A stretch of DNA of 64,000 nt from Candidatus Poseidoniaceae archaeon (GCA_028353405.1 JAOMOG010000003.1:1-64000); one strand, 5' to 3'. Numbered from the stretch's first letter, positions 9,623 to 19,986 are shown. Made by a program: numbers and translations. Notes: generated by a model from the sequence alone, not told the origin.

Positions 9623-9677
9623 TCCTTAAGCAGACTTGGCCCAATGAGGGACTCAAATCGTATCGCTCTAATGTTGG

Positions 9678-9692
9678 GGGGTAGCCCACCCC
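9678..9692. other. Short GC-rich hairpin GGGGT-AGCCC-ACCCC followed by TTTT on + strand
   Basis: Perfect 5-bp stem in the 135-bp intergenic region between the methyltransferase and csl4. Confidence 0.35.
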
Positions 9693-9757
9693 TTTTCAAA
9701 CTCTCTCATCACCATGGAGTTCTAACCTTGTCACAAATGTAATACTGTGAATGGATA

Positions 9758-10435
9758 TCATTCAGTATCATCAATCTCTTCAATTGGTATTTTAGAATTA
9801 CCAGGTCGATGGAATCTCCAGCAAATAATATCGGTGAAAGCCTTGCCTTTGGAGTGATGTGAATAGGTTGGTGGTAGACGGAATTTACTTTCTAATACAC
9901 CTTCAATCTCCCATCCATGCTCTTTTGCAAGAGATTCTAAATGAGTTGCTTTTGCAGAATGTAATACATGAATCGATTCAACATCTAGCCCAAATGCATA
10001 TTGCAATATTGCACGGTCTGCCCGTTTACTTTGAACTCCCCATGGTGGATTCATTACGATAATATCTACATCGGAAACATCGATCGCATCAATGCCTACA
10101 AATGCTTCAATTACAGTTGTTGATGCAGAAAATTTAGATTTCAGATTTTGACAATTCTTTCTCGCAATTTCTGCAGCGAGTGGATCTGCCTCAACCAATG
10201 TGATTTTTCCAGCTCCGATGAAAAGACAGCCTAAACCCAATATCCCATTTCCAGCACATAAGTCCAGTACATGTTTCCCGTCAACATTGTCTAATTGGTC
10301 AACACCTAGCATCCAATAGGCTGCTAAGTCGCCCTCTGTTGCGTATTGCTCAAGTTCAACATTTGAGCATGGATGAGGAATCAATTTTGACAATTCAATT
10401 GCCAGATGCTTTGGCCGCATCATTTTATTCACCAA
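9758..10435 (-). CDS. METTL5/COG2263-like RNA adenine-N6 methyltransferase
   Basis: VLDLCAGNGILGLG SAM motif I; IIVMNPPWGVQSKRADRAIL N6-MTase NPPW motif. Confidence 0.75.
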   Translation of the reverse strand: MVNKMMRPKHLAIELSKLIPHPCSNVELEQYATEGDLAAYWMLGVDQLDNVDGKHVLDLCAGNGILGLGCLFIGAGKITLVEADPLAAEIARKNCQNLKSKFSASTTVIEAFVGIDAIDVSDVDIIVMNPPWGVQSKRADRAILQYAFGLDVESIHVLHSAKATHLESLAKEHGWEIEGVLESKFRLPPTYSHHSKGKAFTDIICWRFHRPGNSKIPIEEIDDTE

Positions 10436-10689
10436 CGAGGCTGACGAAATTGTTGGTTTTGCTGTCTCTGTTGCGCAGCAAGATCTGCTTGTTGGCGAGT
10501 ATTTTGAACTCTAGACATTGTATTGTTTTGATTTTGAGGTTGTCCAGCAGAAAGTCGCTGGTAGTGAATTTGTTCAGCCTCTGAACGAAGGCGAGCAAGG
10601 AGTTGTTCTCCTGGTTGTTGGTTACCACAAAATCTGCAGAAACGGATACCATCTTGGTGCCGTTGCCCACAGTTGATACAGAACCCCAT
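10429..10689 (-). CDS. Small zinc-ribbon protein, Gln-rich C-terminus
   Basis: MGFCINCGQRHQDGIRFCRFCGNQQPGEQ; 4-Cys zinc ribbon; overlaps the start of the next gene by 7 bp. Confidence 0.65.
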   Translation of the reverse strand: MGFCINCGQRHQDGIRFCRFCGNQQPGEQLLARLRSEAEQIHYQRLSAGQPQNQNNTMSRVQNTRQQADLAAQQRQQNQQFRQPRW

Positions 10690-10734
10690 TTATCTCCCTC
10701 ATTCAACGCAGTGGTCCGACCATTTTGAACCTAC

Positions 10735-11832
10735 TCATCCCATAGCGGTCAATTGCAAGAAAACAGGCCATGTTTCAAATCCAATTGCCAATGCTCTTTC
10801 ACTGAGATCTTCCCATCTTGGGTCATTCATCATTTCAGTAGGTTCTACACCCGCTGCCATTAGTCCAGTTACCAATTCTCTAAATTCAATTTCGACATCA
10901 GACATTTCTGGTAATTCTTCAACCTCAGGTTCTGGAAGGCTGACACTATTCTCGCCAGCAGTAGGTTGTGAATCATTGAATGATGATTCAAGGGTTGAAT
11001 GATCTTCAGCCTCATCTACAACTGGTGCAACAGAGGATGCACCTGGTAAAGGAACAAATGACATTTCATCATTGGTAGTAACTTCTTCAACAACGCTGTC
11101 CATAACCTCTTGATTGAATCCATCGGTCATAGCCTGTATATTCGATTCAACTTCTACTACCTCTGGGGCAGGGGCGGGAGGCTCAACACTTTGTTCAGCA
11201 GTAGGTTCAACTGCTGTAATATTGACTTTTTTCTGTAAGCGCCCGATTCCCAAAACTTCAGCCTGTTGTCTTGCCATTTCTGCGGCTTGACGTCGTGGCA
11301 AAGAAACGAAACACTTCCCAGGTATGCTAGAAGGCGGGAAAGGCAAGTAATAATTTCCAATTTGTGGAAGCGAAGGGTGTCTAAAGCATAGCATCATTTC
11401 ACTTTCAAATGGTCTTTGGTTTGGTAAACCCATGGAGAAAGGAACTGAACTAACCTCTACTGTTCCGCGTAACCATCCTTCACTCGTGATCAACTGTTGT
11501 AGCCAAGGGCCCATGTCCGGTGTTGCTAAATCTACGAATTGGAAAGATGCATCTCTTGGATCAAGTCCTTGTTCCTCTAATAATTTAGCCTCCGCTCGTG
11601 GCCGATGGAATACAGTAATCACAGGTTGTCCGTGCTCAATCATATCGCCATGAAGTTCCAATAATTTACGCTGTTTTCGCGGTAGAATTAGTAAGATTTT
11701 CATCCTTGTGGCTTGCTCGTCCCACATTTCTCCCCATCTTTCTTCAGCTTCTACAATGAGTTGACCAATAGTCATATCCGGAATTAACGCTGTGATTCCC
11801 ATGCCGCACCAATGCTTAGGAGTGAGGCTCAT
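10735..11832 (-). CDS. Conserved-looking protein of unknown function (365 aa)
   Basis: Long ORF in a co-directional run; no motif I recognise; acidic linker between two folded-looking ends. Confidence 0.6.
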   Translation of the reverse strand: MSLTPKHWCGMGITALIPDMTIGQLIVEAEERWGEMWDEQATRMKILLILPRKQRKLLELHGDMIEHGQPVITVFHRPRAEAKLLEEQGLDPRDASFQFVDLATPDMGPWLQQLITSEGWLRGTVEVSSVPFSMGLPNQRPFESEMMLCFRHPSLPQIGNYYLPFPPSSIPGKCFVSLPRRQAAEMARQQAEVLGIGRLQKKVNITAVEPTAEQSVEPPAPAPEVVEVESNIQAMTDGFNQEVMDSVVEEVTTNDEMSFVPLPGASSVAPVVDEAEDHSTLESSFNDSQPTAGENSVSLPEPEVEELPEMSDVEIEFRELVTGLMAAGVEPTEMMNDPRWEDLSERALAIGFETWPVFLQLTAMG

Positions 11833-11856
11833 CGTTTAGCAATAGCGCCAAAGCGA

Positions 11857-12975
11857 TTAGTCAAGATAACCTTCGCTCAAGGCGAATTCAGCCAGCAAAA
11901 CAACACCGCCAGCAGCCCCTCTAATCGTATTATGAGAATATGCTTCAAATGATAATAAATCAGGCTTTATCAATTCGATATTACCTACTGTTATCGCCAT
12001 TCCAGCTCTTAGATTGCTACTCGGTTCAACGTCTTGCGGGAAGTTTTCACCATCAGCCCAAAGATGTGTAGTAGTGTCAATTTGTTCAACCAATTGAATA
12101 GGATTAGTCGGCGCACTTGGTAGATTGAGCAATTGGGGAGTTGAGTGAAAAGTTGACATTAACATCTTTACTTCTGAAAGGGTAGTTGGATTCAATAATT
12201 TAACAGTGACGAATACCTGATGTCCATCCTTTCTTGGAACTCTTTGACAAATGATATCTGTGTCAATGGAGGCATTTGTAATGTGAACCGAAGACTTTGG
12301 GTTTTTACGTGATGGTTCATCATTTGTTTTTCCGAATATGTAGCGAAGTTCACTGGCAGTTTTTCTTGCTTCATCTTCTATCTCAGGATCAACAATTCCG
12401 GCTAGTGCATTTTCATCGAACAATAATCTCCATCCACCTCCTGAAAGGGCTTGTTCACTACGCATGGTAACCGATTTAATTCCCAGCAACTTGCTAAGTG
12501 GAGCCAGTGGCATTGCCATTGGAATCAATGTGCAATTGGTTGAACAAACCATCGGTAAACCATCAACAGCAAAATGTTCCATATGTTGAGGGTTGATTTC
12601 TGCAATTACCAGTGGAATGCCATCAACGCGCCGATATGCACTGGCATTAGAGAATATAGCAAATCCGGATTCAGCCAACATCGGTTCAACATCTTGCGCT
12701 ATTTCACCAGGAATTGCAGAGAATACAATGCTAACTCCAAGATCGAGTAATGTATTACATATTTTAGAATCGGCCAAATCTAAAACATTAATATCTGAAA
12801 TATCAGGCCTTTCTTGTTCTAGTTTCCATTCGATAGTATGCAAGGCCTTTCCTGCAGTATCGGGGCCACCACAGACAGCAGCCAATTCAAACCAAGGGTG
12901 GTTAACTAATCGCTGTTGCAGCCTTTGACTAACGAGCCCACTAGCGCCTAGTACCGCACATAGACGCTTTGCCAT
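11857..12975 (-). CDS. asd: Aspartate-semialdehyde dehydrogenase
   Basis: AVLGASGLVSQRLQQRL N-term, FSNASAYR, CSTNCTLIPMAMPLAPL catalytic Cys, QALSGGGW. Confidence 0.85.
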   Translation of the reverse strand: MAKRLCAVLGASGLVSQRLQQRLVNHPWFELAAVCGGPDTAGKALHTIEWKLEQERPDISDINVLDLADSKICNTLLDLGVSIVFSAIPGEIAQDVEPMLAESGFAIFSNASAYRRVDGIPLVIAEINPQHMEHFAVDGLPMVCSTNCTLIPMAMPLAPLSKLLGIKSVTMRSEQALSGGGWRLLFDENALAGIVDPEIEDEARKTASELRYIFGKTNDEPSRKNPKSSVHITNASIDTDIICQRVPRKDGHQVFVTVKLLNPTTLSEVKMLMSTFHSTPQLLNLPSAPTNPIQLVEQIDTTTHLWADGENFPQDVEPSSNLRAGMAITVGNIELIKPDLLSFEAYSHNTIRGAAGGVVLLAEFALSEGYLD

Positions 12976-13020
12976 AGATGAGCCAATGAATTGCTGTCTT
13001 TGACTGTTTGTAAAGTGGAT

Positions 13021-13758
13021 TTAGTCCTTAATTCCCAAATTCCCTTCCCCTAATCTTAGCTCTACCGGGGTTGGAAATATTTTACGAACCAATAATTTGC
13101 GAAGAATAATCCACCCATCAGGTACACTTCCAAGTTTTGCTTCTCCAAGTCGTTTTGAGTATCTTATCGGGATAAATGAAATCTTGATTCCTTCAACAGC
13201 ACAAGAGGTGAACATCTCTGCTTCAATCTCAAATTTCATACTATTCAATTTTAATTTGCCCAATGACTCTCTATTGAATGCCCAAAAACCAGAGCAGAGG
13301 TCATTGGTTCCTACTCCGAATAAAGTAGTTGCAAACCAAGTTAATAGATGATTTCCTAAATAATTTAATCGAGTCATAGCACCGTCATCAATCCTACCTC
13401 GCAAACGGTCACCGACGATAATTTCTCTATTTGGTAAGAGTTTGACAAAGTTAACAATTTGTTCGGGATGATAGGTTCCATCACAATCCAACATGATCAA
13501 ACTGTCACTTTTTGATTTCAAAAAATGCAAAAATCCCAAGCGCATTGCAGCACCTTTACCAGTTCCTTGCTGTCTAATTACTTCAGCACCAAGTGCTTTT
13601 GAGATTTTCACAGTATCATCTGAACTGCCACCATCAACGACCATTATCGAAATATCCCAGCCCATTTCTTCTAACTTTGAATGGGGGATTCGCGGGATAA
13701 TTTCTGCCACACCCTCCGCTTCATCAATAGCGGGAAGCATCACTGTTAGGTGTGGCAT
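13021..13758 (-). CDS. Family 2 glycosyltransferase (DPM1-like)
   Basis: VMLPAIDEAEGVAEIIPRI, MVVDGGSSDDTVKIS, GKGAAMRLGF, MLDCDGTYHPEQI. Confidence 0.85.
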   Translation of the reverse strand: MPHLTVMLPAIDEAEGVAEIIPRIPHSKLEEMGWDISIMVVDGGSSDDTVKISKALGAEVIRQQGTGKGAAMRLGFLHFLKSKSDSLIMLDCDGTYHPEQIVNFVKLLPNREIIVGDRLRGRIDDGAMTRLNYLGNHLLTWFATTLFGVGTNDLCSGFWAFNRESLGKLKLNSMKFEIEAEMFTSCAVEGIKISFIPIRYSKRLGEAKLGSVPDGWIILRKLLVRKIFPTPVELRLGEGNLGIKD

Positions 13759-13808
13759 GTATACTGGTTGAATGTTAATTGGTTTTGATGCCTTCGCTTA
13801 TTTAGGCC

Positions 13809-16139
13809 CTATTCTATTAGTTCAATCCAGTGCAGAATCAATCCCGATTGATCGAAAACAACATCTCCTCTACCACTTAGCCCCGTAGGGTTTATCCACA
13901 TCTTTGAAGAAGTAGAATCATCCCATTTTATTGAATAATCTATATTCGGTGAGAGTTGATTATTTTCAATATAAAAACAATCTTCAATAAAACCGCTTCC
14001 CCGCTGCAAGGTATTATTACTTTCAATTAGACTTTGACCCAAGGCTGTTATCGCAGAGTCGACATTACCTATTCTTTCTATTAAGACGCATATCGTTGTT
14101 GAACTACTTTCTAAATTAGAAAATACATTTAAAAATTCTAGTTCCAAATCAACCCCTTCTTGAATAAATATTCTTTTTTCATTTACTGAGATTGGATTTA
14201 GGAACTTTTGAGAATTCCATGTATCGGTTCTTTGCTGACATGAAGTTATGCAGTGTTGCTCGCCAATTGCAATAAAATCACTTTGTGACTGATTGCCGTC
14301 GGGCATCAGTTTCCACATTTTACTAGAATCAATATTCTCTATCTGATTCCAATACTCTGATTTTGCTAGATAGAATTGCATTACCCCTCTTGGTGAGGTT
14401 ATCGCATGAGTTATCGCCAATCTTGAAAGCGAATCAACATCATCTAACTTGATTGCAGTTGTAACTTCTGCTTGGATTGAAGATTCTAATTCCACCAATC
14501 CCAGAGTAGGTATGCTAGTTAATTGGATATGGGATGGCACATCCCATAAATGACCCCAATGTGTGTTTTCAGAGTAAACAATACTGCCCGGTGGTAAATC
14601 TATCAGCGATTCTCTAAGTTCTAAATCGGAATTACTAATTGGGCGTAATTCATCATGCTGTGACATTTCAATCATCATTACCAATCCTGAACAAAATGCC
14701 AACATTATTGCAACAATAATTGTGAAAACAACTCTTTGGTTGAGATGGGGATCCCATCCATGTGTTAGAATTCGATTCCCGCCCCCTTCTATTCTCAAAT
14801 TTGTTGTAGGGCTTAACCAAAGAGCAACTAATGCAGCCAATGGAATATGGAATGCATGTATGCTCATTGAGTATAATGTATAGGACAGTAATGACAAGAT
14901 GGGTAATTTATCAAAACCTTCGATGAGATGGATTCCAGTTAATAACCAAAGTAAACCAATCCATATCGTCAAGATACGGCCTTCAATATTATTACGTAAG
15001 CGATATGCTGCAAGCATTCCAAATATCAATAATAATCCATTGTAAAACATTAGCGGCCTTCCACCTTGCCAACCATACTCAGCAAAGACTGCTGATTCTA
15101 ACATCCTCGGAGCGAGAATGAATAGCGCAATAGCCGCTGCGGCTAGTAATAATATTGAACTTATAATCAATATTTTTCTAACACTATTACCAATTGATTC
15201 ATTTGTAGTCAATCCAATAATGATATGTGAGAGCATTAGTAATCCGAGATAAATTGCACCAGTTGGATGTATTAGCGCTACGCATACTACGGCGATAACA
15301 AATGCTCTAGTATGATATTTCACATCGGTTGAAGTTTGTCTCAATAGAACTAGCAATCCAACAACCAATCCCAGTAGACTTGCTACAGTTGGGTATCCTG
15401 AATCAAATGTTTTTGCGAAAATACCCAACCCTAAAACCATTGCAAAAATAGATTCAACACCAGCTCCATTACGGTCCATTGCACCCCATATTCCTAGCAT
15501 GATTGCGAATAATGAATAGTGGCCTAACTCAAAAACTGCGACAGCAGAATCAAGATCTAATACGCTAGCGATGAATGCAGATAATGCCGGATAAGCAGGA
15601 GGATATGTCCAGTATCCAAGGTTTGTTCCAGTCAAAGCCAAACTACCAGTGAGGCCTGCTTGGCCGCTTAGGACCGAGAAACCAATCCAGTCAACTCCAA
15701 ATGGAAGGTCTTGAATCATTGGAATTAATAGGACGCTAAAGCAAATAATAAATGCAATAATAGTTTTCCAATTCACTCTATTTGCTTGAATCCATTTCTG
15801 AGCAGCAACTTCATCGCCAATTTCCTTATCCGATAATGAATTTAGATTATCTTTCATTGCCGATTCTAGGATTCCCCATGGTGATAATTTGCCATCACTG
15901 GTGGATTTTATGTTTGACATAGATGCTAAATTGATAATTAACAAACACAATGACGTAAAGAAAACCGACCATATATTTAGCAATAATAGCAATCCATTGA
16001 TTCCGTAAATAATTAATAATCCTAGTGCTGGTGCCAATAATATTTTACGAAACGGATCGGAACTAGCATCTAGTATTCTTGCAAGTGCAAACCCTGGTAA
16101 TATGCTCACTACTACGATGAGAGCCACAGTGAGCAACAT
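13809..16139 (-). CDS. Large multi-pass membrane protein, glycosyltransferase/oligosaccharyltransferase-like topology
   Basis: Multiple TM helices then C-terminal extracytoplasmic region; start probably MLLTVALIVVVSILPGFALARIL at 16139 rather than 16226. Confidence 0.6.
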   Translation of the reverse strand: MLLTVALIVVVSILPGFALARILDASSDPFRKILLAPALGLLIIYGINGLLLLLNIWSVFFTSLCLLIINLASMSNIKSTSDGKLSPWGILESAMKDNLNSLSDKEIGDEVAAQKWIQANRVNWKTIIAFIICFSVLLIPMIQDLPFGVDWIGFSVLSGQAGLTGSLALTGTNLGYWTYPPAYPALSAFIASVLDLDSAVAVFELGHYSLFAIMLGIWGAMDRNGAGVESIFAMVLGLGIFAKTFDSGYPTVASLLGLVVGLLVLLRQTSTDVKYHTRAFVIAVVCVALIHPTGAIYLGLLMLSHIIIGLTTNESIGNSVRKILIISSILLLAAAAIALFILAPRMLESAVFAEYGWQGGRPLMFYNGLLLIFGMLAAYRLRNNIEGRILTIWIGLLWLLTGIHLIEGFDKLPILSLLSYTLYSMSIHAFHIPLAALVALWLSPTTNLRIEGGGNRILTHGWDPHLNQRVVFTIIVAIMLAFCSGLVMMIEMSQHDELRPISNSDLELRESLIDLPPGSIVYSENTHWGHLWDVPSHIQLTSIPTLGLVELESSIQAEVTTAIKLDDVDSLSRLAITHAITSPRGVMQFYLAKSEYWNQIENIDSSKMWKLMPDGNQSQSDFIAIGEQHCITSCQQRTDTWNSQKFLNPISVNEKRIFIQEGVDLELEFLNVFSNLESSSTTICVLIERIGNVDSAITALGQSLIESNNTLQRGSGFIEDCFYIENNQLSPNIDYSIKWDDSTSSKMWINPTGLSGRGDVVFDQSGLILHWIELIE

Positions 16140-16186
16140 AGTTGCTCCCTTTAGTGACGGGTTTTGACCTCTTCGCCAATCATCAT

Positions 16187-16831
16187 ATGAAATCACTACT
16201 TCGCGAGGGTATGGTGCAACCACCAAATGGATTTCATACAGTCGTGAATTTACCAGAACATTATTGGGTTTTTGACTTCACAAAAGGAGTTGATGCTTCA
16301 TGGGAGTGTCCATTTGATTATCAAATAGGCCGTTATGATGAAATTCGACCAGGGATGTATGAGCAAGAACTATTTTCAGGTAATCGCGATTTACATGTAG
16401 GAATTGACATTGGAGCTCCCCAACAGACTGAGGTATTTGCTTTCACAGATGGAATAATTCATTCCTTTGGAATTAATTCCGAAGATGGGTCTTACGGGCC
16501 AACAATAATTACTCAACATCAAGTATCATTAGCAAGCCATGTAGGTTCACAAAAGATGAATCCAATCACAACAATTTGGGTTCTACATGGCCATCTTGCC
16601 ACTGAGAGCCTTGAAGGATTAGAAATCGGTCAAGAAGTTCGTGGTGGACAATTATTAGCCCGCATCGGCAATAAATCTGAAAACGGAGGATGGGAGCCCC
16701 ATTTGCATATTCAACTTTCATTGATAGAGCCAATAACATTTGATTTGGAAGGGGTTGTGGCTAGGGAAAACCGTCAACAGGCATTGCAACAATTCCCTGA
16801 TCCACGTTTGATACTAGGGGAAATATATTGA
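16187..16831 (+). CDS. M23/LytM-fold peptidase-like protein
   Basis: HVGIDIGAPQQTEVFAFTDGII, VLHGHLATESLEGLEIGQEVRGGQLLARIGNKSENGGWEPHLHIQLSL (HxxxD and HxH). ATG at 16187 or 16208 preferred over TTG at 16142. Confidence 0.8.
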   Translation: MKSLLREGMVQPPNGFHTVVNLPEHYWVFDFTKGVDASWECPFDYQIGRYDEIRPGMYEQELFSGNRDLHVGIDIGAPQQTEVFAFTDGIIHSFGINSEDGSYGPTIITQHQVSLASHVGSQKMNPITTIWVLHGHLATESLEGLEIGQEVRGGQLLARIGNKSENGGWEPHLHIQLSLIEPITFDLEGVVARENRQQALQQFPDPRLILGEIY

Positions 16832-17947
16832 TTACTTTCCAGTTTTAGTTGAAAGAAAATCCTTCAATGCAATAATTGGCTCAATTTCAGCAGGATCTTT
16901 TCCATGTAAAAAGGCTAGAGAAATTGAAATCCAATCCATTAGTATGCACAAATATAACAACGCTTCAAGCAATGATTTTCCTTCACCATCAATTCTCCAT
17001 GCAAAGTCTGTAGAGAAATGTGATACCATCCAATCCATCCTATGTGATACGCGAGGGTGAATTCCTTGCCAAGCCAATAGCAGAATTACCTGTTGTTCAG
17101 CATCGGGATCCTGAGTCTTGCCCACGCCACCCCATGCAACACTTTCGTTGTGATTCATTTCAGGAACAGTACCAATTCTTACAAATCTAGCACTATTTTC
17201 ATTTAATTGATTCTTGAATCGAATCAATGCAGGAGATAGTTCGTTAGGACCTAAAATGCTGATTGGACGGTCCACCATGGCCATTGCCAATTGAACCAGA
17301 TCACCTTCAGGGTCAGTGATAATGTCAAATCCATCAATGGCTTGCTGTAACCGATTCAACATTGCTTCATCTTCCCCTTCAAAGGGTCGTGGCAGTCCAC
17401 CAATAATTCTCATCAAGGCCAATTGTCTTGCAAATATATGGCCAAAAGCAGTACGCGGTGGTTGTCCACCAATACTGGAGATTAGGTGGCATTTAGGATA
17501 TAATTCGCATAGCCCAGCAAGTTCTCCACCAGTTGAAATTACGATTGCAGTAGCGCCTGCCTTCAAAGCTATTTCACAGGCTGAAAGAGTTTCTTCGGTA
17601 TTTCCACTATGACTTGTTGCTACGACAAGCCAAGATTTATTCCACCACGCAGGTAGTGAATAATCGCGAATTGTTTTGATTGGTAAACTGCCATGTTTCT
17701 CGGATAGGGTGGCAATAAAGTCTCCACCTGCGGCAGAACCCCCCATTCCCAAAAATAGTGCACCTTGCCATTTAGTTGACCTAATATCTTCCAGCCATGG
17801 CATTAATTCTGTGTTGACAGATGTCAAACCTTTGCGGATATCATCAACAAATGAGCGAGTGAAGCCAATCATTCCTTGATTATCTAATGACTCAGCCAAT
17901 TCAATAATACTTGCAACTGTGTTGCTTTCAGTGGACTCTTCTTGCAT
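16832..17947 (-). CDS. Bifunctional phosphoglucose/phosphomannose isomerase (SIS domain)
   Basis: FLGMGGSAAGGDFIA, VATSHSGNTEETLSACEIALKAGATAIVISTGGEL, RFKNQLNENSA, MNHNESVAWGG. Confidence 0.88.
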   Translation of the reverse strand: MQEESTESNTVASIIELAESLDNQGMIGFTRSFVDDIRKGLTSVNTELMPWLEDIRSTKWQGALFLGMGGSAAGGDFIATLSEKHGSLPIKTIRDYSLPAWWNKSWLVVATSHSGNTEETLSACEIALKAGATAIVISTGGELAGLCELYPKCHLISSIGGQPPRTAFGHIFARQLALMRIIGGLPRPFEGEDEAMLNRLQQAIDGFDIITDPEGDLVQLAMAMVDRPISILGPNELSPALIRFKNQLNENSARFVRIGTVPEMNHNESVAWGGVGKTQDPDAEQQVILLLAWQGIHPRVSHRMDWMVSHFSTDFAWRIDGEGKSLLEALLYLCILMDWISISLAFLHGKDPAEIEPIIALKDFLSTKTGK

Positions 17948-17949
17948 CT

Positions 17950-19041
17950 TTAATCCTCCTTTATTTGAAATTCATCGGATTTGGAATCATCAATTCCAAG
18001 ATGCTGTAATGCCATCCACTCATCCTCGATTCTTGCAAGTAATAATTTCTTATCTCCTTTGTAATCCCAAGGTAATCTAACTGAGGTCATTTGCCAATTT
18101 TCAGGGTTAAGGAATTCTCCAACCGATGAATCTTCAGTGATTAATTCCACTGAAATGAAATCCTTCATTTGACAAACAACGTTTGAATGTTCCAAGTCTC
18201 TCCAAGTAGCACCTGTTCTTTCACGACGGTCTATTCTTTCCATTATTGCACCATCTTTGGACCAAGAGGCAGGGCGCCAAAAGTTATCTTTCCATTTTAC
18301 AACATCACCTAAATCATATCCTGGTTTGCGATATAGTAGGGTTAAACGGGTTACATCAATTCCATCTTTTCTACCAACAGTAGAATTGGATTCACTGATG
18401 TGACCGCCAAAGTTTGAGGCCATATGACGTCCCCAAGCGCGTGCTAATCCTTTACTCCCCAGTACTACGTCATAACCTCCAGTAACCGCTCCTTCACTGG
18501 TGATAAAGAACATCGGGTCATCACTTAAGTTCTCAATTACAACATCTAGTGATGCTCTTAAAGTTTTGAATTCTGCATCGGACAATCGCCTTCCCGATGA
18601 ACGAACTTGGACTGTTGCCTCAAAGTAATTACCAGCTTGTCTTGTGCAAGTTAAACAGACACCATTAGCCATTCTTGCGCGCATTGTATGCTCTTCAGTA
18701 TACACTAACTCGTCGATTGTTCCTTCAACTTGTAAATGTAATAATGTATGTCTATCAGAGATTGTTTGGGATTCAAATGCAAGTCCGATATCTCCTGCGC
18801 CTTTATGGAATAGTACATGGCGCTGTATCAATTCATTCCAGATATTCTCCTCGCTTATGAATATCCATTTTCCTTGAATTTCTACAATTCCACAACGAGC
18901 ACAACGTACCCATGGAACATTTTCTGGAACTTCAACTAATTTGACTCTTTTACGAGTGCATTCTTCGCACATTCGGCCGCTGAATAAGGGGGGTTCAGAT
19001 CCACAGACTAGGCAAAAATCACCACCGAGTCCTTCCGCCAT
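17950..19041 (-). CDS. NMD3 family protein
   Basis: FCLVCGSEPPLFSGRMCEECTRKRVKLVEVPENVPWVRCARCG N-terminal Cys clusters characteristic of NMD3. Confidence 0.82.
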   Translation of the reverse strand: MAEGLGGDFCLVCGSEPPLFSGRMCEECTRKRVKLVEVPENVPWVRCARCGIVEIQGKWIFISEENIWNELIQRHVLFHKGAGDIGLAFESQTISDRHTLLHLQVEGTIDELVYTEEHTMRARMANGVCLTCTRQAGNYFEATVQVRSSGRRLSDAEFKTLRASLDVVIENLSDDPMFFITSEGAVTGGYDVVLGSKGLARAWGRHMASNFGGHISESNSTVGRKDGIDVTRLTLLYRKPGYDLGDVVKWKDNFWRPASWSKDGAIMERIDRRERTGATWRDLEHSNVVCQMKDFISVELITEDSSVGEFLNPENWQMTSVRLPWDYKGDKKLLLARIEDEWMALQHLGIDDSKSDEFQIKED

Positions 19042-19090
19042 GATATCCCTCTCCAGTCTTGGGTTGATTTACCTGCTTTCAACCTGTGGC

Positions 19091-19291
19091 TTAGTTTTCT
19101 TCACTAATTGTGGATTGTAATGCAATACTATCTGCTTCAATGTCTTCTTTGCCCATACTTGTTTCAATGGCATAAATACGTAATTCAAGGTTTTTAGAGC
19201 GAGCAAATACAGTCCAAGTCCATATTGCAATCCCTAATATCATTCCTAGATATCCAACAGTTAAGTAACTCATTCCTTCCATTTCATCCAC
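19091..19291 (-). CDS. CcmD-like single-TM protein
   Basis: 66 aa, one TM helix, overlaps ccmC stop region; positional evidence plus YLGMILGIAIWTWTVFARSKNLELRI. Confidence 0.5.
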   Translation of the reverse strand: MDEMEGMSYLTVGYLGMILGIAIWTWTVFARSKNLELRIYAIETSMGKEDIEADSIALQSTISEEN

Positions 19292-19986
19292 CCTTATCTA
19301 TTTCGCTCTGTAACATCTCGACTCTCTGTTCGAGTTTGGTAATATGCATTGATGTCAGTATATGTCCAATAATAAAAATTGTAAATGATATCGCACCGAT
19401 GAAGAGAACCAATGCCATATCAGATTGCAGTGAACCATCACTGCCAGTAGCCACAACCGGTCCTGGGTGACGAATCACCCAAAAGCGAGTGGCGATGTAG
19501 GTAAATGGTACGAGAGCAAAACCGAATAACCCGAAAGCAGAGAAGACATCTCTTGTTTCAATTCCATCCGGTTGTGAGCGCCTTCCCAAAACGAGGAATA
19601 ATGCAAGCAATGTCAATAGTCCAAATGTATTGAGTCTAACATCGGTCCAATCCCATGGAGTTCCCCATTCTGCAGAACCCCAAATAGTTCCGGACCAAAC
19701 TGTCATCAAACCGGTGGCTAATCCAGCCTCTGCTCCTGCAACATGTAGGCGCCAACCGGTTGGACTACGTTTGAAAAACCATAACGCAGAGCCAATAAAA
19801 AGAATTGCGAATGCAATGAATGCAGCCCATGCAGATGGCACATGCCAATAGAAAATACGCTGTGCTGCGGGTGATTCAAAGGCATCGATTGCAACGCTTG
19901 GAGCCCACATCAATCCGAGATAAAGTGTGCTCATGATTCCAACGAATCCAACACTGAGAAAACTGGCTCTAATTCGTTCTCCCATA
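19284..19986 (-). CDS. ccmC: CcmC-like heme exporter / cytochrome c biogenesis protein
   Basis: RIFYWHVPSAWAAFIAF, WGSAEWGTPWDWTDVRLNTFGLLTLLALFLVLG (Trp-rich heme-handling motif), RFWVIRHPGPVV; start near MGERIRASF. Confidence 0.82.

Noticed and set aside
9623-9757. Possible tRNA in the intergenic gap
   Set aside because: No cloverleaf could be folded by eye and no TPsiC-loop consensus with matching acceptor stem.
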